From a virus: a stretch of DNA of 40,055 bases. A program made the position numbers and the translations under genes. Shown piece by piece: positions 15,520 through 22,951 of the stretch. The stretch spans positions 1-40,055 of the IMG/VR virus record IMGVR_UViG_3300005613_000162. One strand, 5' to 3'. The notes below the pieces were generated by a model. It saw only the letters and a program-made list of their open reading frames with translations, did no database searches and was not told the DNA's origin. Within the stretch, counting starts at the first letter, position 1, and the number at the start of each line of letters is the position of its first letter.

Positions 15520-15530
15520 AACAAGTATAA
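14988..15530 (+). CDS. Intron-encoded LAGLIDADG-type homing endonuclease, 180 aa
   Basis: Homing endonucleases cut intronless copies of the host gene so that the intron is copied in. A single LAGLIDADG motif, YAAGLVDGEGC (about residues 11-21), implies a homodimer. The ATG at 14988 follows GTGGAG; an in-frame ATG at 14955 lies inside the P4-P5 core and is less likely. The C-terminal third (AAVETKRDDFSLRREEAIVQ and beyond) is encoded by P7, P3, P8 and P9 of the ribozyme. The stop TAA (15528-15530) lies 11 nt into exon 2, so ribozyme, protein and capsid sequences are interlocked. Confidence 0.88.
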   Translation: MKQQKCFLYAYAAGLVDGEGCIMIVKCKSCLSRPKPCNYFYSKLVVGMLDREGIDVLQGLFGGRINSYMWGEKMGYYWVIQANKALEPLKKLYPFLRVKKAQAEVAIALQTRVSNHFSRRTITPEELKVREHYFNKIKELRKSTPRAAVETKRDDFSLRREEAIVQLYEKPIIERVNEQV

Positions 15531-15978
15531 AGACATGAGTGGTGAAGCAGCGTCTGTATACCTTACCAAGCGTATGAGAACTATGTTCAATGATTGCGGC
15601 GCCGGTGGTGAAGGTATTAGTAGATTTCCAGATATTATCATATGTGCTCAAGATACATATGAGTTGTATGATGAGGAGTGTTTGGAAATTGGTAGAATTC
15701 TTATGGGTGATAAGAAGATGGCTGACCTTGGATTTGGTGATTTAGCCTATAAGGGGAGACCAATGACTTGGTCACCTAGCTGTAAAGATGAGTCAATGTA
15801 TTTCCTAAATACGGCATTTTTGAAGTGGATGGTTGACCCTATTGAAAACTTCACCCTAGGTAGCTGGTTGCCAATTATTGACCAACCTAGAGATGTTGTA
15901 GCCCACACGATGACAGTTGGTAACTTAGTAACTAGTAATTGTAAGAGACAGGGTGTTATTTTCAACATCGCTGAATAG
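15520..15978 (+). CDS. Major capsid protein, exon 2 (residues 177-328)
   Basis: Continues the coat protein in phase from AAC (Asn177): NKYKDMSGEAASVYLTKRMR. It contains the P-domain/A-domain type sequence PDIIICAQDTYELYDEECLE and ends GVIFNIAE. The exon start is fixed by P10 pairing and by the intron's terminal G at 15519. An ATG at 15535 has no ribosome site, so separate translation of this half is unlikely. The 3' side is followed by a 10-bp stem-loop before the next gene. Confidence 0.9.
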   Translation, partial: NKYKDMSGEAASVYLTKRMRTMFNDCGAGGEGISRFPDIIICAQDTYELYDEECLEIGRILMGDKKMADLGFGDLAYKGRPMTWSPSCKDESMYFLNTAFLKWMVDPIENFTLGSWLPIIDQPRDVVAHTMTVGNLVTSNCKRQGVIFNIAE

Positions 15979-15987
15979 CAATAACCT

Positions 15988-16026
15988 AACCTAACTAGGC
16001 TTAACATTTGGATAGGTAGTTAGGTT
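15988..16026 (+). terminator. Stem-loop after the capsid gene, partial terminator or processing site
   Basis: Perfect 10-bp stem AACCTAACTA (15988-15997) with TAGTTAGGTT (16017-16026) and a 19-nt loop. No T tract follows, so mRNA processing or 3'-end protection of the highly expressed coat mRNA is at least as likely as termination. Confidence 0.5.
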
Positions 16027-16067
16027 ACTTATCCACTCTCCCTGAGGGGAGTAAAGGAGGAACTAGA

Positions 16068-16877
16068 ATGAGTAGACAAGTAGGTATGGACAGAGGAGTA
16101 ACAATTCCTAATCAAGGTATTCATGAGGTTAGCACTACACAAAAACATAGATTAGGGACGAGGTTGGTTAGAGGTGATAGGGTTTATAAATATGCACGTG
16201 CTGGAGGCACTTTGGTTGTGCATAGACTTTGTGCATATTACGATTATGGAGTGAGTGGTTGGGCAGTAGTTCCAACAGCAACACCTGCTGGACAGAATCA
16301 GATATATGCAACAATTGGTGCAGCTGAGGGTGTGGCTAGTGATGGTGCCGTTGCAGCTCATGAATTAGAAGGTGCTTGGGTTGTTGTGTTTAGATTGAAT
16401 GCTGGTGCACACAACACGGATTATACATTCCAAATTCTTGACAACACTGCTGTTGCAGCTGGTGGTGGTAATACATTACTAACCTTGGATGCAGAGCTTC
16501 CATATGCATGTTCGACTGATGCATACACTGAAATCACTGGCAACATATACAGTGATGTTAGGATGATAACAACTGGTGCTAGAATGTTTGTTGGACAGCC
16601 TATGATTGATGCGGATGCTGGTGAGTATCTGTGGCTATTGACTTGGGGACCAACTTGGATAAATACTGAAACTGGTGCCGGTGGTGATGTGTTTGGTGAT
16701 GGTAACGGTGAACAGCAAGCTGTTGCTGAGAATAATGGTAGTGTAATAATGCACGCTGCTGAGGATACAACTGCTGATGCCAATTTTAAACAGCACGTTG
16801 GGTGTGTTATTACTAGAGTTGCAGGTGGCGCTGAAACACAAGGCACCCCTTTGTTGTTTCTTCAAATCAGCTGTTAA
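16068..16877 (+). CDS. Probable capsid-associated (decoration or fibre-like) protein, 269 aa
   Basis: Follows the coat gene and has its own strong ribosome site (AAAGGAGG). The sequence is Ala/Gly/Thr-rich and beta (GGGNTLLTLDAELPYACST), without signal peptide or coiled coil. It contains YLWLLTWGPTWINTETGAGG and ends LLFLQISC. Genes in this position often encode decoration proteins; no family was recognised, so this is inferred from position and composition. Confidence 0.65.
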   Translation: MSRQVGMDRGVTIPNQGIHEVSTTQKHRLGTRLVRGDRVYKYARAGGTLVVHRLCAYYDYGVSGWAVVPTATPAGQNQIYATIGAAEGVASDGAVAAHELEGAWVVVFRLNAGAHNTDYTFQILDNTAVAAGGGNTLLTLDAELPYACSTDAYTEITGNIYSDVRMITTGARMFVGQPMIDADAGEYLWLLTWGPTWINTETGAGGDVFGDGNGEQQAVAENNGSVIMHAAEDTTADANFKQHVGCVITRVAGGAETQGTPLLFLQISC

Positions 16878-16895
16878 GCAAGGGAGGTAAATAGG

Positions 16896-16991
16896 ATGGA
16901 AGACAATAAGGTGTTAACTAAAGAGGAATACCTCGAGGAGTGCAAGGCAATCAGGGAAAAAGAAGCATCTAAGGAAGAGAATACAGATTAG
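16896..16991 (+). CDS. Microprotein, 31 aa
   Basis: A short, highly charged helical peptide beginning MEDNKVLTKEEYLEECKAIR. GGGAGGTAAATAGG lies before the ATG, strong for such a small frame. It lies between the 269-aa gene and a structured intergenic element. The function is unknown. Confidence 0.55.
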   Translation: MEDNKVLTKEEYLEECKAIREKEASKEENTD

Positions 16992-17016
16992 TTAGTTGCT
17001 CCGCAGCCCTGACAAA

Positions 17017-17084
17017 GCACACCTGCCAATCATGACATTATGAGTGGAGAGGTTGGTGGGTGTGCTGCCCCACACTTTGTGTGG
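17017..17084 (+). promoter_or_regulatory. Two stem-loops covering the 5' side of the next gene
   Basis: A 13-bp stem, GCACACCTGCCAA (17017-17029) with TTGGTGGGTGTGC (17053-17065; two G-U pairs), is followed by a 6-bp hairpin CCACAC-TTT-GTGTGG (17070-17084) ending just before the AAGGAGG ribosome site of the 70-aa gene. There is no T tract. It is likely a translational control or mRNA processing element. Confidence 0.5.
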
Positions 17085-17097
17085 AAGGAGGATTAAA

Positions 17098-17310
17098 ATG
17101 AGCTTGAAAGATAGTGTAATTGATGCTGCATTTGGGGGTAATAGAGACCCATTTAGGAAGATAGTTAAGTATGATGGAACACCCGATAATAACCTAGAAA
17201 TTACAGCTACATCCCCTTATGGTAAAGGCACCCTTTGTTTTGATTATACAAATAGTCAAGTTTACTATAAGACGGATACAGATAGTACTGATTGGACGTT
17301 AATTGATTAA
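17098..17310 (+). CDS. Hypothetical protein, 70 aa
   Basis: Begins MSLKDSVIDAAFGGNRDPFR and then has a beta segment with YTNSQVYYKTDTDSTDWTLI, a pattern found in short modules of phage fibre or virion proteins. GGAAGGAGG lies before the ATG at 17098. The role is unknown. Confidence 0.65.
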   Translation: MSLKDSVIDAAFGGNRDPFRKIVKYDGTPDNNLEITATSPYGKGTLCFDYTNSQVYYKTDTDSTDWTLID

Positions 17311-17320
17311 CCTAAAAGTG

Positions 17321-17734
17321 ATGAGAGATATAATAGCAATTCTAATTGTTATTTCAATCTTGTTTATAATTAGGTTATGTGAAAGGGAGAATTGTATTAT
17401 GGCAGATGAGTGGACTGGTGTTTCTAGCTATTATACAGATGAGAGTGTAGACCCAAGGTGGGGAGGTGTTACGAAGAGTGGTGAGAAGTTTGATGAAACC
17501 AAACCCACCTGTGCTGTTCTACCAAGTCAATGGAAAAAACTTAAGGGTAGAAAGTTGAGGGTTACCAGTGTGGATACAGGTAAGTCTGTTGTGGTTAAGG
17601 TTAATGACACTGGCGGTTTTGAGAAGTATGGGAGGAGCATTGACCTGTCTAAGTCTGCCTTTGAAACAATAGCACCACTCAACAAGGGTTTAACTAACGT
17701 GAAAATTGAGGTGGTTGAAGATGGCGATGAATAG
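17321..17734 (+). CDS. RlpA-like double-psi beta-barrel protein with N-terminal membrane segment, 137 aa
   Basis: RlpA-type barrels bind peptidoglycan, and some are lytic transglycosylases. The match is SGEKFDE (with the Glu), then VVVKVNDTGGFEKYGRSIDL (Asp in VND and Asp in IDLS), following the family order. The first residues (RDIIAILIVISILFIIRL) form a membrane or signal-anchor helix. A second in-frame ATG at 17399 with AAGGGAG upstream would give a soluble form without the helix, so two products are possible. No other murein-degrading gene was seen, so this is the best endolysin candidate. It overlaps the adaptor gene by 14 bp. Confidence 0.7.
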   Translation: MRDIIAILIVISILFIIRLCERENCIMADEWTGVSSYYTDESVDPRWGGVTKSGEKFDETKPTCAVLPSQWKKLKGRKLRVTSVDTGKSVVVKVNDTGGFEKYGRSIDLSKSAFETIAPLNKGLTNVKIEVVEDGDE

Positions 17735-18410
17735 AGAACAGTTAAGGAGTGAGGTAAGGGAAAACATTAAGAGGACAGCAACGGCCTTTGCTGACACGAG
17801 AATAGACACCCATCTGGATTGGGCACAAGAGAGGATAGCCGACCTTCACACGTTTGAGGAGATGAGAGTATCTGATACCTTTAGCACCACAGATAGTGTG
17901 AAGAACTATTCCTTTCCTGAGAGGATGAAGGATATATTTTCCATGGCATTACAAGATGGGGGTTCATCCAGAAAGCTGTCCTATGTGCCGGCGAGGGAAT
18001 TCGATCTTAAGGTTCCAAGAACTCAAACATATAGCACCGGCATACCTAGTTGTTATGTAGACTATGGAACATCATTTGATTTATTCAAAACTCCCGATGA
18101 TATTTATGTAGTAAACAGGCGCTTCTCCCAATATCCAAGGTCGTTAAGCACAGATACGATGGTGAGTGATTTGGTTAGGAAAGATAAGATTATTGTTGCT
18201 GGAGCAACGTCGTTTGGTTTCTGGGCGCTTAGAGAAGTTGAGGATGCCGAATATTGGGACAGTATTATCTTTGCTAAATTGATGATGGAGGCAGTAGCCA
18301 CAGATCATAGTGCAGTGGATTGGACACCTATCGCTAGAGGGTTTAGAGCTAGAGGTAGAGGGTTTGGTGGGGAGTTTTGGAAATCTCCATTTGTAAGACG
18401 CTGGGATTAG
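17721..18410 (+). CDS. Head-tail adaptor-like protein, 229 aa
   Basis: Podovirus adaptors sit under the portal and begin the tail. This protein has the usual N-terminal helical part (REQLRSEVRENIKRTATAFA, then THLDWAQERIADLHTFEEMR), a YSFPERMKDI segment and a beta middle, as in many phage adaptor proteins. The ATG at 17721 follows GAGGTGG. The TAG stop is inside the 29-bp palindrome at 18407-18435. The assignment rests on pattern and position after the capsid genes. Confidence 0.65.
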   Translation: MAMNREQLRSEVRENIKRTATAFADTRIDTHLDWAQERIADLHTFEEMRVSDTFSTTDSVKNYSFPERMKDIFSMALQDGGSSRKLSYVPAREFDLKVPRTQTYSTGIPSCYVDYGTSFDLFKTPDDIYVVNRRFSQYPRSLSTDTMVSDLVRKDKIIVAGATSFGFWALREVEDAEYWDSIIFAKLMMEAVATDHSAVDWTPIARGFRARGRGFGGEFWKSPFVRRWD

Positions 18411-18435
18411 TAATTTCATATTTTGAATTTACTAA
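18407..18435. repeat. Dispersed 29-bp palindrome, copy 5
   Basis: Arms TTAGTAATTTC and GAATTTACTAA with centre ATATTTT. TAG at 18408-18410 is the stop of the adaptor-like gene, followed in frame by TAA. AAGGAGG of the next gene follows shortly after. Confidence 0.85.
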
Positions 18436-18456
18436 CCAATTAAGGAGGTGAATAGG

Positions 18457-18546
18457 ATGTTTAGGGATATTGTTATGATAGTTATAGGTGCTGCATTGGT
18501 TGCTGGAACAATATATGGTCTATGGAGGTTAAAAAAGAGACAATGA
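18457..18546 (+). CDS. Single-span membrane microprotein, 29 aa
   Basis: Begins MFRDIVMIVIGAALVAGTIY and ends GLWRLKKRQ: one transmembrane helix with a positive tail. Its strong ribosome site, AAGGAGGTGAATAGG, and coupling (ATGA) to the lipoprotein gene argue that it is expressed. It could be a pinholin-like or accessory lysis peptide; that is inference from size, topology and neighbours. Confidence 0.6.
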   Translation: MFRDIVMIVIGAALVAGTIYGLWRLKKRQ

Positions 18547-19040
18547 AAAGAGCTATATTTGCGTTGGTTATGTGTGTAACGTTGATGGGTTGTGGAGGTA
18601 TATCATTTCCTAAAATAACTACACCAAAGCCACCTAAGACAATATATGGGTGGAATGAGACTCAAAGGGAGACACCGAGAGCTTTGGTTGGTTCCGATGG
18701 AAAGGTATATGTGTTGACTGAGAGGGAGAAGACTGTTGAAGTTAATTTGGACACCACTCCAACCAAACTAACGTTTATGGAGAGGTTAGGGAACTGGATA
18801 TCGGGTTTGGGTATTTTAGCTATGCTGGGATTGATTGCTGGATTGGTTTTGGCACCTGGTGCAACCATTGGGGTGTTGTTGAAGTTGTTTATGAAGTGGA
18901 AGAAGGCGATGAGAGAGACTGTTATAGCTATTAAGGATAGTGGTGCAGTGGCTAATGAAAATGGATTGTCTGATATGCTTAAGGCTAAACAGAGTGTGGA
19001 AACCAAGAAGTTGGTAAATGACATAAAACTTAAAACTTAA
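18543..19040 (+). CDS. Phage lipoprotein with internal membrane helix, 165 aa
   Basis: The signal peptide MKRAIFALVMCVTLMGCGG carries a lipobox (LMGC), so the mature protein would start at Cys and be lipid-anchored. A hydrophobic region follows at about 87-115 (LGILAMLGLIAGLVLAPGAT), then a charged helical tail. The ATG at 18543 overlaps the stop of the 29-aa gene; an upstream ATG at 18522 would spoil the signal peptide. With membrane proteins on both sides it may be part of a lysis group (spanin-like or regulatory), but no family was recognised. Confidence 0.65.
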   Translation: MKRAIFALVMCVTLMGCGGISFPKITTPKPPKTIYGWNETQRETPRALVGSDGKVYVLTEREKTVEVNLDTTPTKLTFMERLGNWISGLGILAMLGLIAGLVLAPGATIGVLLKLFMKWKKAMRETVIAIKDSGAVANENGLSDMLKAKQSVETKKLVNDIKLKT

Positions 19041-19067
19041 AATCTAATACATAAATTGGAGAATGAT

Positions 19068-19247
19068 ATGAATTCCTTGTCACAAAAAGTAGGTGGATTT
19101 GGGCAGTGGCTATCTTTGATTGCTGTAGTTATTGGAATAGCTATTGAAATACATTACAAAGCCCACATTGGTTTCGTAGTTGTAACCTCTGGGAGTCTTG
19201 GGTTTGCCGTTTTTACTAAGATTAAGTATTATAGCAGAGGGAGGTGA
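19068..19247 (+). CDS. Two-span membrane protein, holin candidate, 59 aa
   Basis: Two hydrophobic helices (about 13-30, WLSLIAVVIGIAIEI; about 34-52, IGFVVVTSGSLGFAVF) are separated by a short turn, with a positive C-terminus (KYYSRGR). This is the size and topology of a class II holin. TTGGAG lies before the ATG at 19068. It lies beside the lipoprotein and close to the RlpA-like gene. No family match can be claimed. Confidence 0.55.
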   Translation: MNSLSQKVGGFGQWLSLIAVVIGIAIEIHYKAHIGFVVVTSGSLGFAVFTKIKYYSRGR

Positions 19248-19252
19248 GATAA

Positions 19253-19951
19253 ATGGCATTTGATAAAACTTGGGATGAAGCGGCACCTGGTGGCACTGAC
19301 AATGTGAGTAGCGGGGATGATGAGATTAGAGATACGAGGTATGGGATTAGAGAGAGGTTAGCCGTTGACCATAATGCATATGCAACTGAAGCTGGGGAGT
19401 CTAATCTATATACTCATAAGAAGATTAGTTTAACAAAACTGGCGGCCGATCCTGGTGCATCAGCTACCCTTGGTTTTTTGTATGTTAAGGATATAGGTGC
19501 AGGGGTTTATGAATTGTTTTATGAGGATGCCGCGGGTAATGTTCTTCAAATGACGGATGCGGGTAGCTTAGTTGGAACCACTGCATTTAGGACTGGTGAT
19601 TGGATAGTTAGTGAAACCACGGCGGCGAGAGCTGGATGGACTGATGTGTCAGCCACATATGAAGATAAGTTTATTAGAATAAGTAGTGGCACACCTCTAG
19701 ATACAGGTGGGGCTAATACCCACACCCACGCCGCTGGGTCATATAGTGCTGGTGCCCACACCCACACAATGACGGTCAGCACTGTATCAGCTACAATTAC
19801 GGCTGGGGAAGGTGATGCTAATCAGGCAACTCCAGGTCATACCCATACTGTTACAGCAGGAGCTGGTGGAGGTGGTGCGATTAGTGGAACTAGTGCATCA
19901 GCCAACAATATACCAGCTTATGTTCAAATAAGAATTTGGAGGCATAATTAA
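19253..19951 (+). CDS. Tail fibre-type protein with His-rich tip, 232 aa
   Basis: The N-terminal part (DKTWDEAAPGGTDNVSSGDD, then EIRDTRYGIRERLAVDHN) resembles fibre-base proteins. The C-terminal half carries repeated HTH motifs (NTHTHAAGSYSAGAHTHTMT and GHTHTV) like the metal-binding collar of receptor-binding tips, and ends PAYVQIRIWRHN as collar-type tips do. It probably works with the second collar protein at 22239. AGGGAGGTGAG lies before the ATG. Confidence 0.75.
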   Translation: MAFDKTWDEAAPGGTDNVSSGDDEIRDTRYGIRERLAVDHNAYATEAGESNLYTHKKISLTKLAADPGASATLGFLYVKDIGAGVYELFYEDAAGNVLQMTDAGSLVGTTAFRTGDWIVSETTAARAGWTDVSATYEDKFIRISSGTPLDTGGANTHTHAAGSYSAGAHTHTMTVSTVSATITAGEGDANQATPGHTHTVTAGAGGGGAISGTSASANNIPAYVQIRIWRHN

Positions 19952-19952
19952 G

Positions 19953-20228
19953 ATGACAAAGGACATAGATATATCTAAACCCACTACTCCCGGCATTGGT
20001 CAGGGGGGAGTGGTTATGTGTGACACTCTTCGAGGTCCTTGTTTGAAGAGTGGATGTGAGAAGTGGACGGAATTGTATTATGAAGGTAAGCCTGTGGGAA
20101 GATGTGCGTATGCATGGATACCTAAGCTTTTGATAGAATTGAGAGAGTCTGTTGATAAGTTGACGGAGGCGATAAAGAATTATGGCAAACCTGAGAGTGG
20201 GAAGCAAAGCACCGAAAAAGAAGGTTGA
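19953..20228 (+). CDS. Small Cys-containing protein, 91 aa
   Basis: Contains four cysteines (MCDTLRGPCLKSGCEKW, then GRCAYAW), likely a metal or disulphide knot, and a C-terminal helix (LLIELRESVDKLTEAIKNYG). It overlaps the start of the next gene by 47 bp. The family and role are unknown. Its position between two tail genes suggests a tail or assembly protein. Confidence 0.6.
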   Translation: MTKDIDISKPTTPGIGQGGVVMCDTLRGPCLKSGCEKWTELYYEGKPVGRCAYAWIPKLLIELRESVDKLTEAIKNYGKPESGKQSTEKEG

Positions 20229-22227
20229 GTATCACTCCATTTACGCTCCAATTGATGGACTGCACTATTCTACATCAACACCAAGCACGATGATTGGAGA
20301 GAAAGAAACCCCAAATTGTAGTGAAGTTGTATTGGATAAGGGTATTGTATCAAAACAAACAGGAACTATCACATTTGGTGAAACTGGAGATACACCCTTG
20401 AATGGAAGTGTAATGCACATTGACCAATTTTACGATACCCAGGGTAATGAGAGACTCATTTCCCACACGATAAATGATGTATATTACTACGATACCACCA
20501 AAACCCATTTCTTCAACCTCACTCAAGGGACGGTAGTTGAGGATTGTGAAGATGCGTGGGAGGATAATGCTAATGTAACTGCTACGGCGGATACAACATA
20601 TTTCTGGAGAGGAAGCAAGTCAGCTAAGGCAGCCATAACCAGCACCTTTACAACTGGTGTTGCTATGTATGAAAATTTTGGTGCTATTGATTTATCGGCA
20701 TCTACCTATCTCCACTTCTATATAAGGAGTAGTATAGATACAATAGCTACCGACCTTGACATTAGAATTAGCGAACAAAATGCTGGTGGAACTGGGGCGA
20801 GTTATGAAGATGTATCGGTTCCAGCCCTGACGGCAAATACTTGGCAGGAGTGTAGTGTGGTGTTTAGTGGAGCAGCAGCTACACGTAATGCCGTCCTTAG
20901 CGTATCTCTCGTTGTGGCTAATGACCTTGATGATGATTATGATGTTTATTTAGATGATATTAGAGGGGTTGTTAAATTAACTGGTGATGAGGATAATCAA
21001 TTCTGTTCTGAGATTGCGGTAGGTGGGGGAGAGGAGTTGTATGTATTTAATAATTATGTAGACCTAATTCAGAAGTGGAATATGGGTGACGCAACAACAT
21101 CAGACCTTGATGGTTGTGATGGTGATGGTGCAGACCCCTTGGTTAAGACTAAGAAGATGATTGTATATGGGGAGAGGTTGTGTTGCTATCACGTATCTGT
21201 TGATGGAACAGCACATCCCCAGATGGTTAAGTGGCCTGTTCCTGGCGATTGTGAAGATTGGACTGGTGCGGGGAGTGGGTATAATAATTTGATTGGTGTG
21301 TTTGGGGTTGACTTTATACAAACTGCGGAAAAAATAGGAAACTACGTTGCGATATATGGGGAGAGAACCATTGCTCTCCAAGAGTATAGGGGGACTAGCG
21401 CTACCACCCCATATTCATTTATTACCAGGGTTAGTGGTATTGGATTAGCAGCACCAAAAGCTATAGTTAATTTGGGGGAGGAACACATCTTTCTCGGTTG
21501 GGATAATGTGTATAGTTACAAAGGTGGGAGAGAGGTAGAACCTGTGGGTAATAAGATACAACAAGAACTCCTTACAATTCTAAATCCAGAGTATATACAC
21601 AGATCATTTATGGTGTTTCTTGAAGAGAAGAGTGAGATTAGACTTTACATTCCTACTATTGGAAACACAACTCCAGATACATACTTCTCTCTAAACATTA
21701 AAACTAATGGGTGGAGTAGGGGGCTTAGATCATATACAGGATTTGGGTATTATGCAAAACAATCAGCTCTCACCTGGGCAACTATGGCAACCACATGGGC
21801 GACTGAAACTATGAGGTGGGATGATAGAACACGTCTAACCCTCGCCCCACTAAATCTTTATGGTAATGGTAGCGGTAAGATATATCAAGACGACGACTCC
21901 CTATACACTATTGATGGAAGTGATGTAGATGCATGGTGGGACAGTAAAGATTTTGTAGTATCTGAGAGATATGTTAAGGAAACTACCAATTGGATGGGGA
22001 TGTTGTTTGAGGGGAGAGGTAGTAGTGTTGACATCTATACAAGCACAGATTTTGGAGAGACTTATAAATTTATAGAAACAGTAACTCTATCAAGTAAGTG
22101 GAGTGGTTATGAGGTGGACTTTGAGGAATGGTCTCCTCAATGCCGGGTTAGGTTCAGAAATAACGGTAGTGGTTATTTTCAGTTTAGACAGTTTGAGATG
22201 AAATTTGTGAGAGGTTCTGATAGGTAG
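20182..22227 (+). CDS. Tail-nozzle or tail-tube type structural protein, 681 aa
   Basis: A long beta-rich protein with repeated blades (FCSEIAVGGGEELYVFNNYV; KIGNYVAIYGERTIALQEYR; HIFLGWDNVYSYKGGREVEP), typical of propeller-like tail hub or nozzle proteins in podoviruses. Residues about 115-265 look like an inserted jelly-roll of carbohydrate-binding type (EDCEDAWEDNANVTATADTT to YDVYLDDIR). The C-terminal part has a beta sandwich (SSVDIYTSTDFGETYKFIET). It is followed by the collar-domain protein, consistent with the tail tip. Confidence 0.75.
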   Translation: MANLRVGSKAPKKKVEYHSIYAPIDGLHYSTSTPSTMIGEKETPNCSEVVLDKGIVSKQTGTITFGETGDTPLNGSVMHIDQFYDTQGNERLISHTINDVYYYDTTKTHFFNLTQGTVVEDCEDAWEDNANVTATADTTYFWRGSKSAKAAITSTFTTGVAMYENFGAIDLSASTYLHFYIRSSIDTIATDLDIRISEQNAGGTGASYEDVSVPALTANTWQECSVVFSGAAATRNAVLSVSLVVANDLDDDYDVYLDDIRGVVKLTGDEDNQFCSEIAVGGGEELYVFNNYVDLIQKWNMGDATTSDLDGCDGDGADPLVKTKKMIVYGERLCCYHVSVDGTAHPQMVKWPVPGDCEDWTGAGSGYNNLIGVFGVDFIQTAEKIGNYVAIYGERTIALQEYRGTSATTPYSFITRVSGIGLAAPKAIVNLGEEHIFLGWDNVYSYKGGREVEPVGNKIQQELLTILNPEYIHRSFMVFLEEKSEIRLYIPTIGNTTPDTYFSLNIKTNGWSRGLRSYTGFGYYAKQSALTWATMATTWATETMRWDDRTRLTLAPLNLYGNGSGKIYQDDDSLYTIDGSDVDAWWDSKDFVVSERYVKETTNWMGMLFEGRGSSVDIYTSTDFGETYKFIETVTLSSKWSGYEVDFEEWSPQCRVRFRNNGSGYFQFRQFEMKFVRGSDR

Positions 22228-22238
22228 GGAGGTATGTT

Positions 22239-22931
22239 ATGGGAGTTGAGTTGGAAGGTGGTCTTGAAATAAAGTTACCACCAGACCTTAAGTTTGATGA
22301 GCCAAATGATAATGAAAAGAGGGTGGAGGATTATTTAAGGAGATTGGCAAGGGCACTTGAGGATTATAGTAGGGGTGCTTATGGTGATGTAGAAGGGATG
22401 GATAGCACCGTTATTAGAACCGATAACACAACTGCCTTCACTCCCGATGCTGACTACGAACCTGCTACTAAGAAGTATACCGATGATTTGGTTGCCGCAA
22501 CAATACCTACTGGTGTTATTATATTGTGGTCTGGGGCTATTGTAGATATTCCAGATGGTTGGCATCTTTGTGATGGAACAGATGGAACAATAGATTTGCA
22601 GGACAAGTTTGTAGTAGGGGCTGGCAACACTTATGCTGTGGCAGCAACTGGTGGTTCTACGAGTCATGGTCACGCAGATACCCTTGCTTGTGCAAGCCAT
22701 ACTCATCCTGCTGGAACTTTAGTGCATGCACATACCCACTCATTACCAACAGCTTATTGGCACACTGCAGGTTCTAATCAATGGGCAACCATTGCTACAG
22801 TTACTGGAGCTGCATCATCCTCTGCGGTTACTGGCAACACTGGTGCTACGGCTCCAGCATTAACTGGAAGTGTGACCGATGCAACAACATTACCACCATA
22901 TTACGCATTGGCATTTATTCAGAAGGTATAA
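22239..22931 (+). CDS. Tail collar-domain protein, 230 aa
   Basis: Contains the phage tail-collar signature: IPTGVIILWSGAIVDIPDGW HLCDGTDGT, then LQDKFVVGAG, followed by Gly/His-rich loops (GHADTLACASHTHPAGTLVH and AHTHSLP) and the usual end PPYYALAFIQKV. Such domains form the trimeric receptor-binding tip or its collar. Residues 1-50 are a linker with a helix (EKRVEDYLRRLARALEDYSR) for attachment. AGGGAGG lies before the ATG. Confidence 0.85.
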   Translation: MGVELEGGLEIKLPPDLKFDEPNDNEKRVEDYLRRLARALEDYSRGAYGDVEGMDSTVIRTDNTTAFTPDADYEPATKKYTDDLVAATIPTGVIILWSGAIVDIPDGWHLCDGTDGTIDLQDKFVVGAGNTYAVAATGGSTSHGHADTLACASHTHPAGTLVHAHTHSLPTAYWHTAGSNQWATIATVTGAASSSAVTGNTGATAPALTGSVTDATTLPPYYALAFIQKV

Positions 22932-22951
22932 GATAGGAGGTGTAACAACAT

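Noticed and set aside
15535-15978. Independent gene starting at 15535
   Set aside because: No ribosome site; the sequence is in phase with exon 1 after splicing and completes the coat protein.
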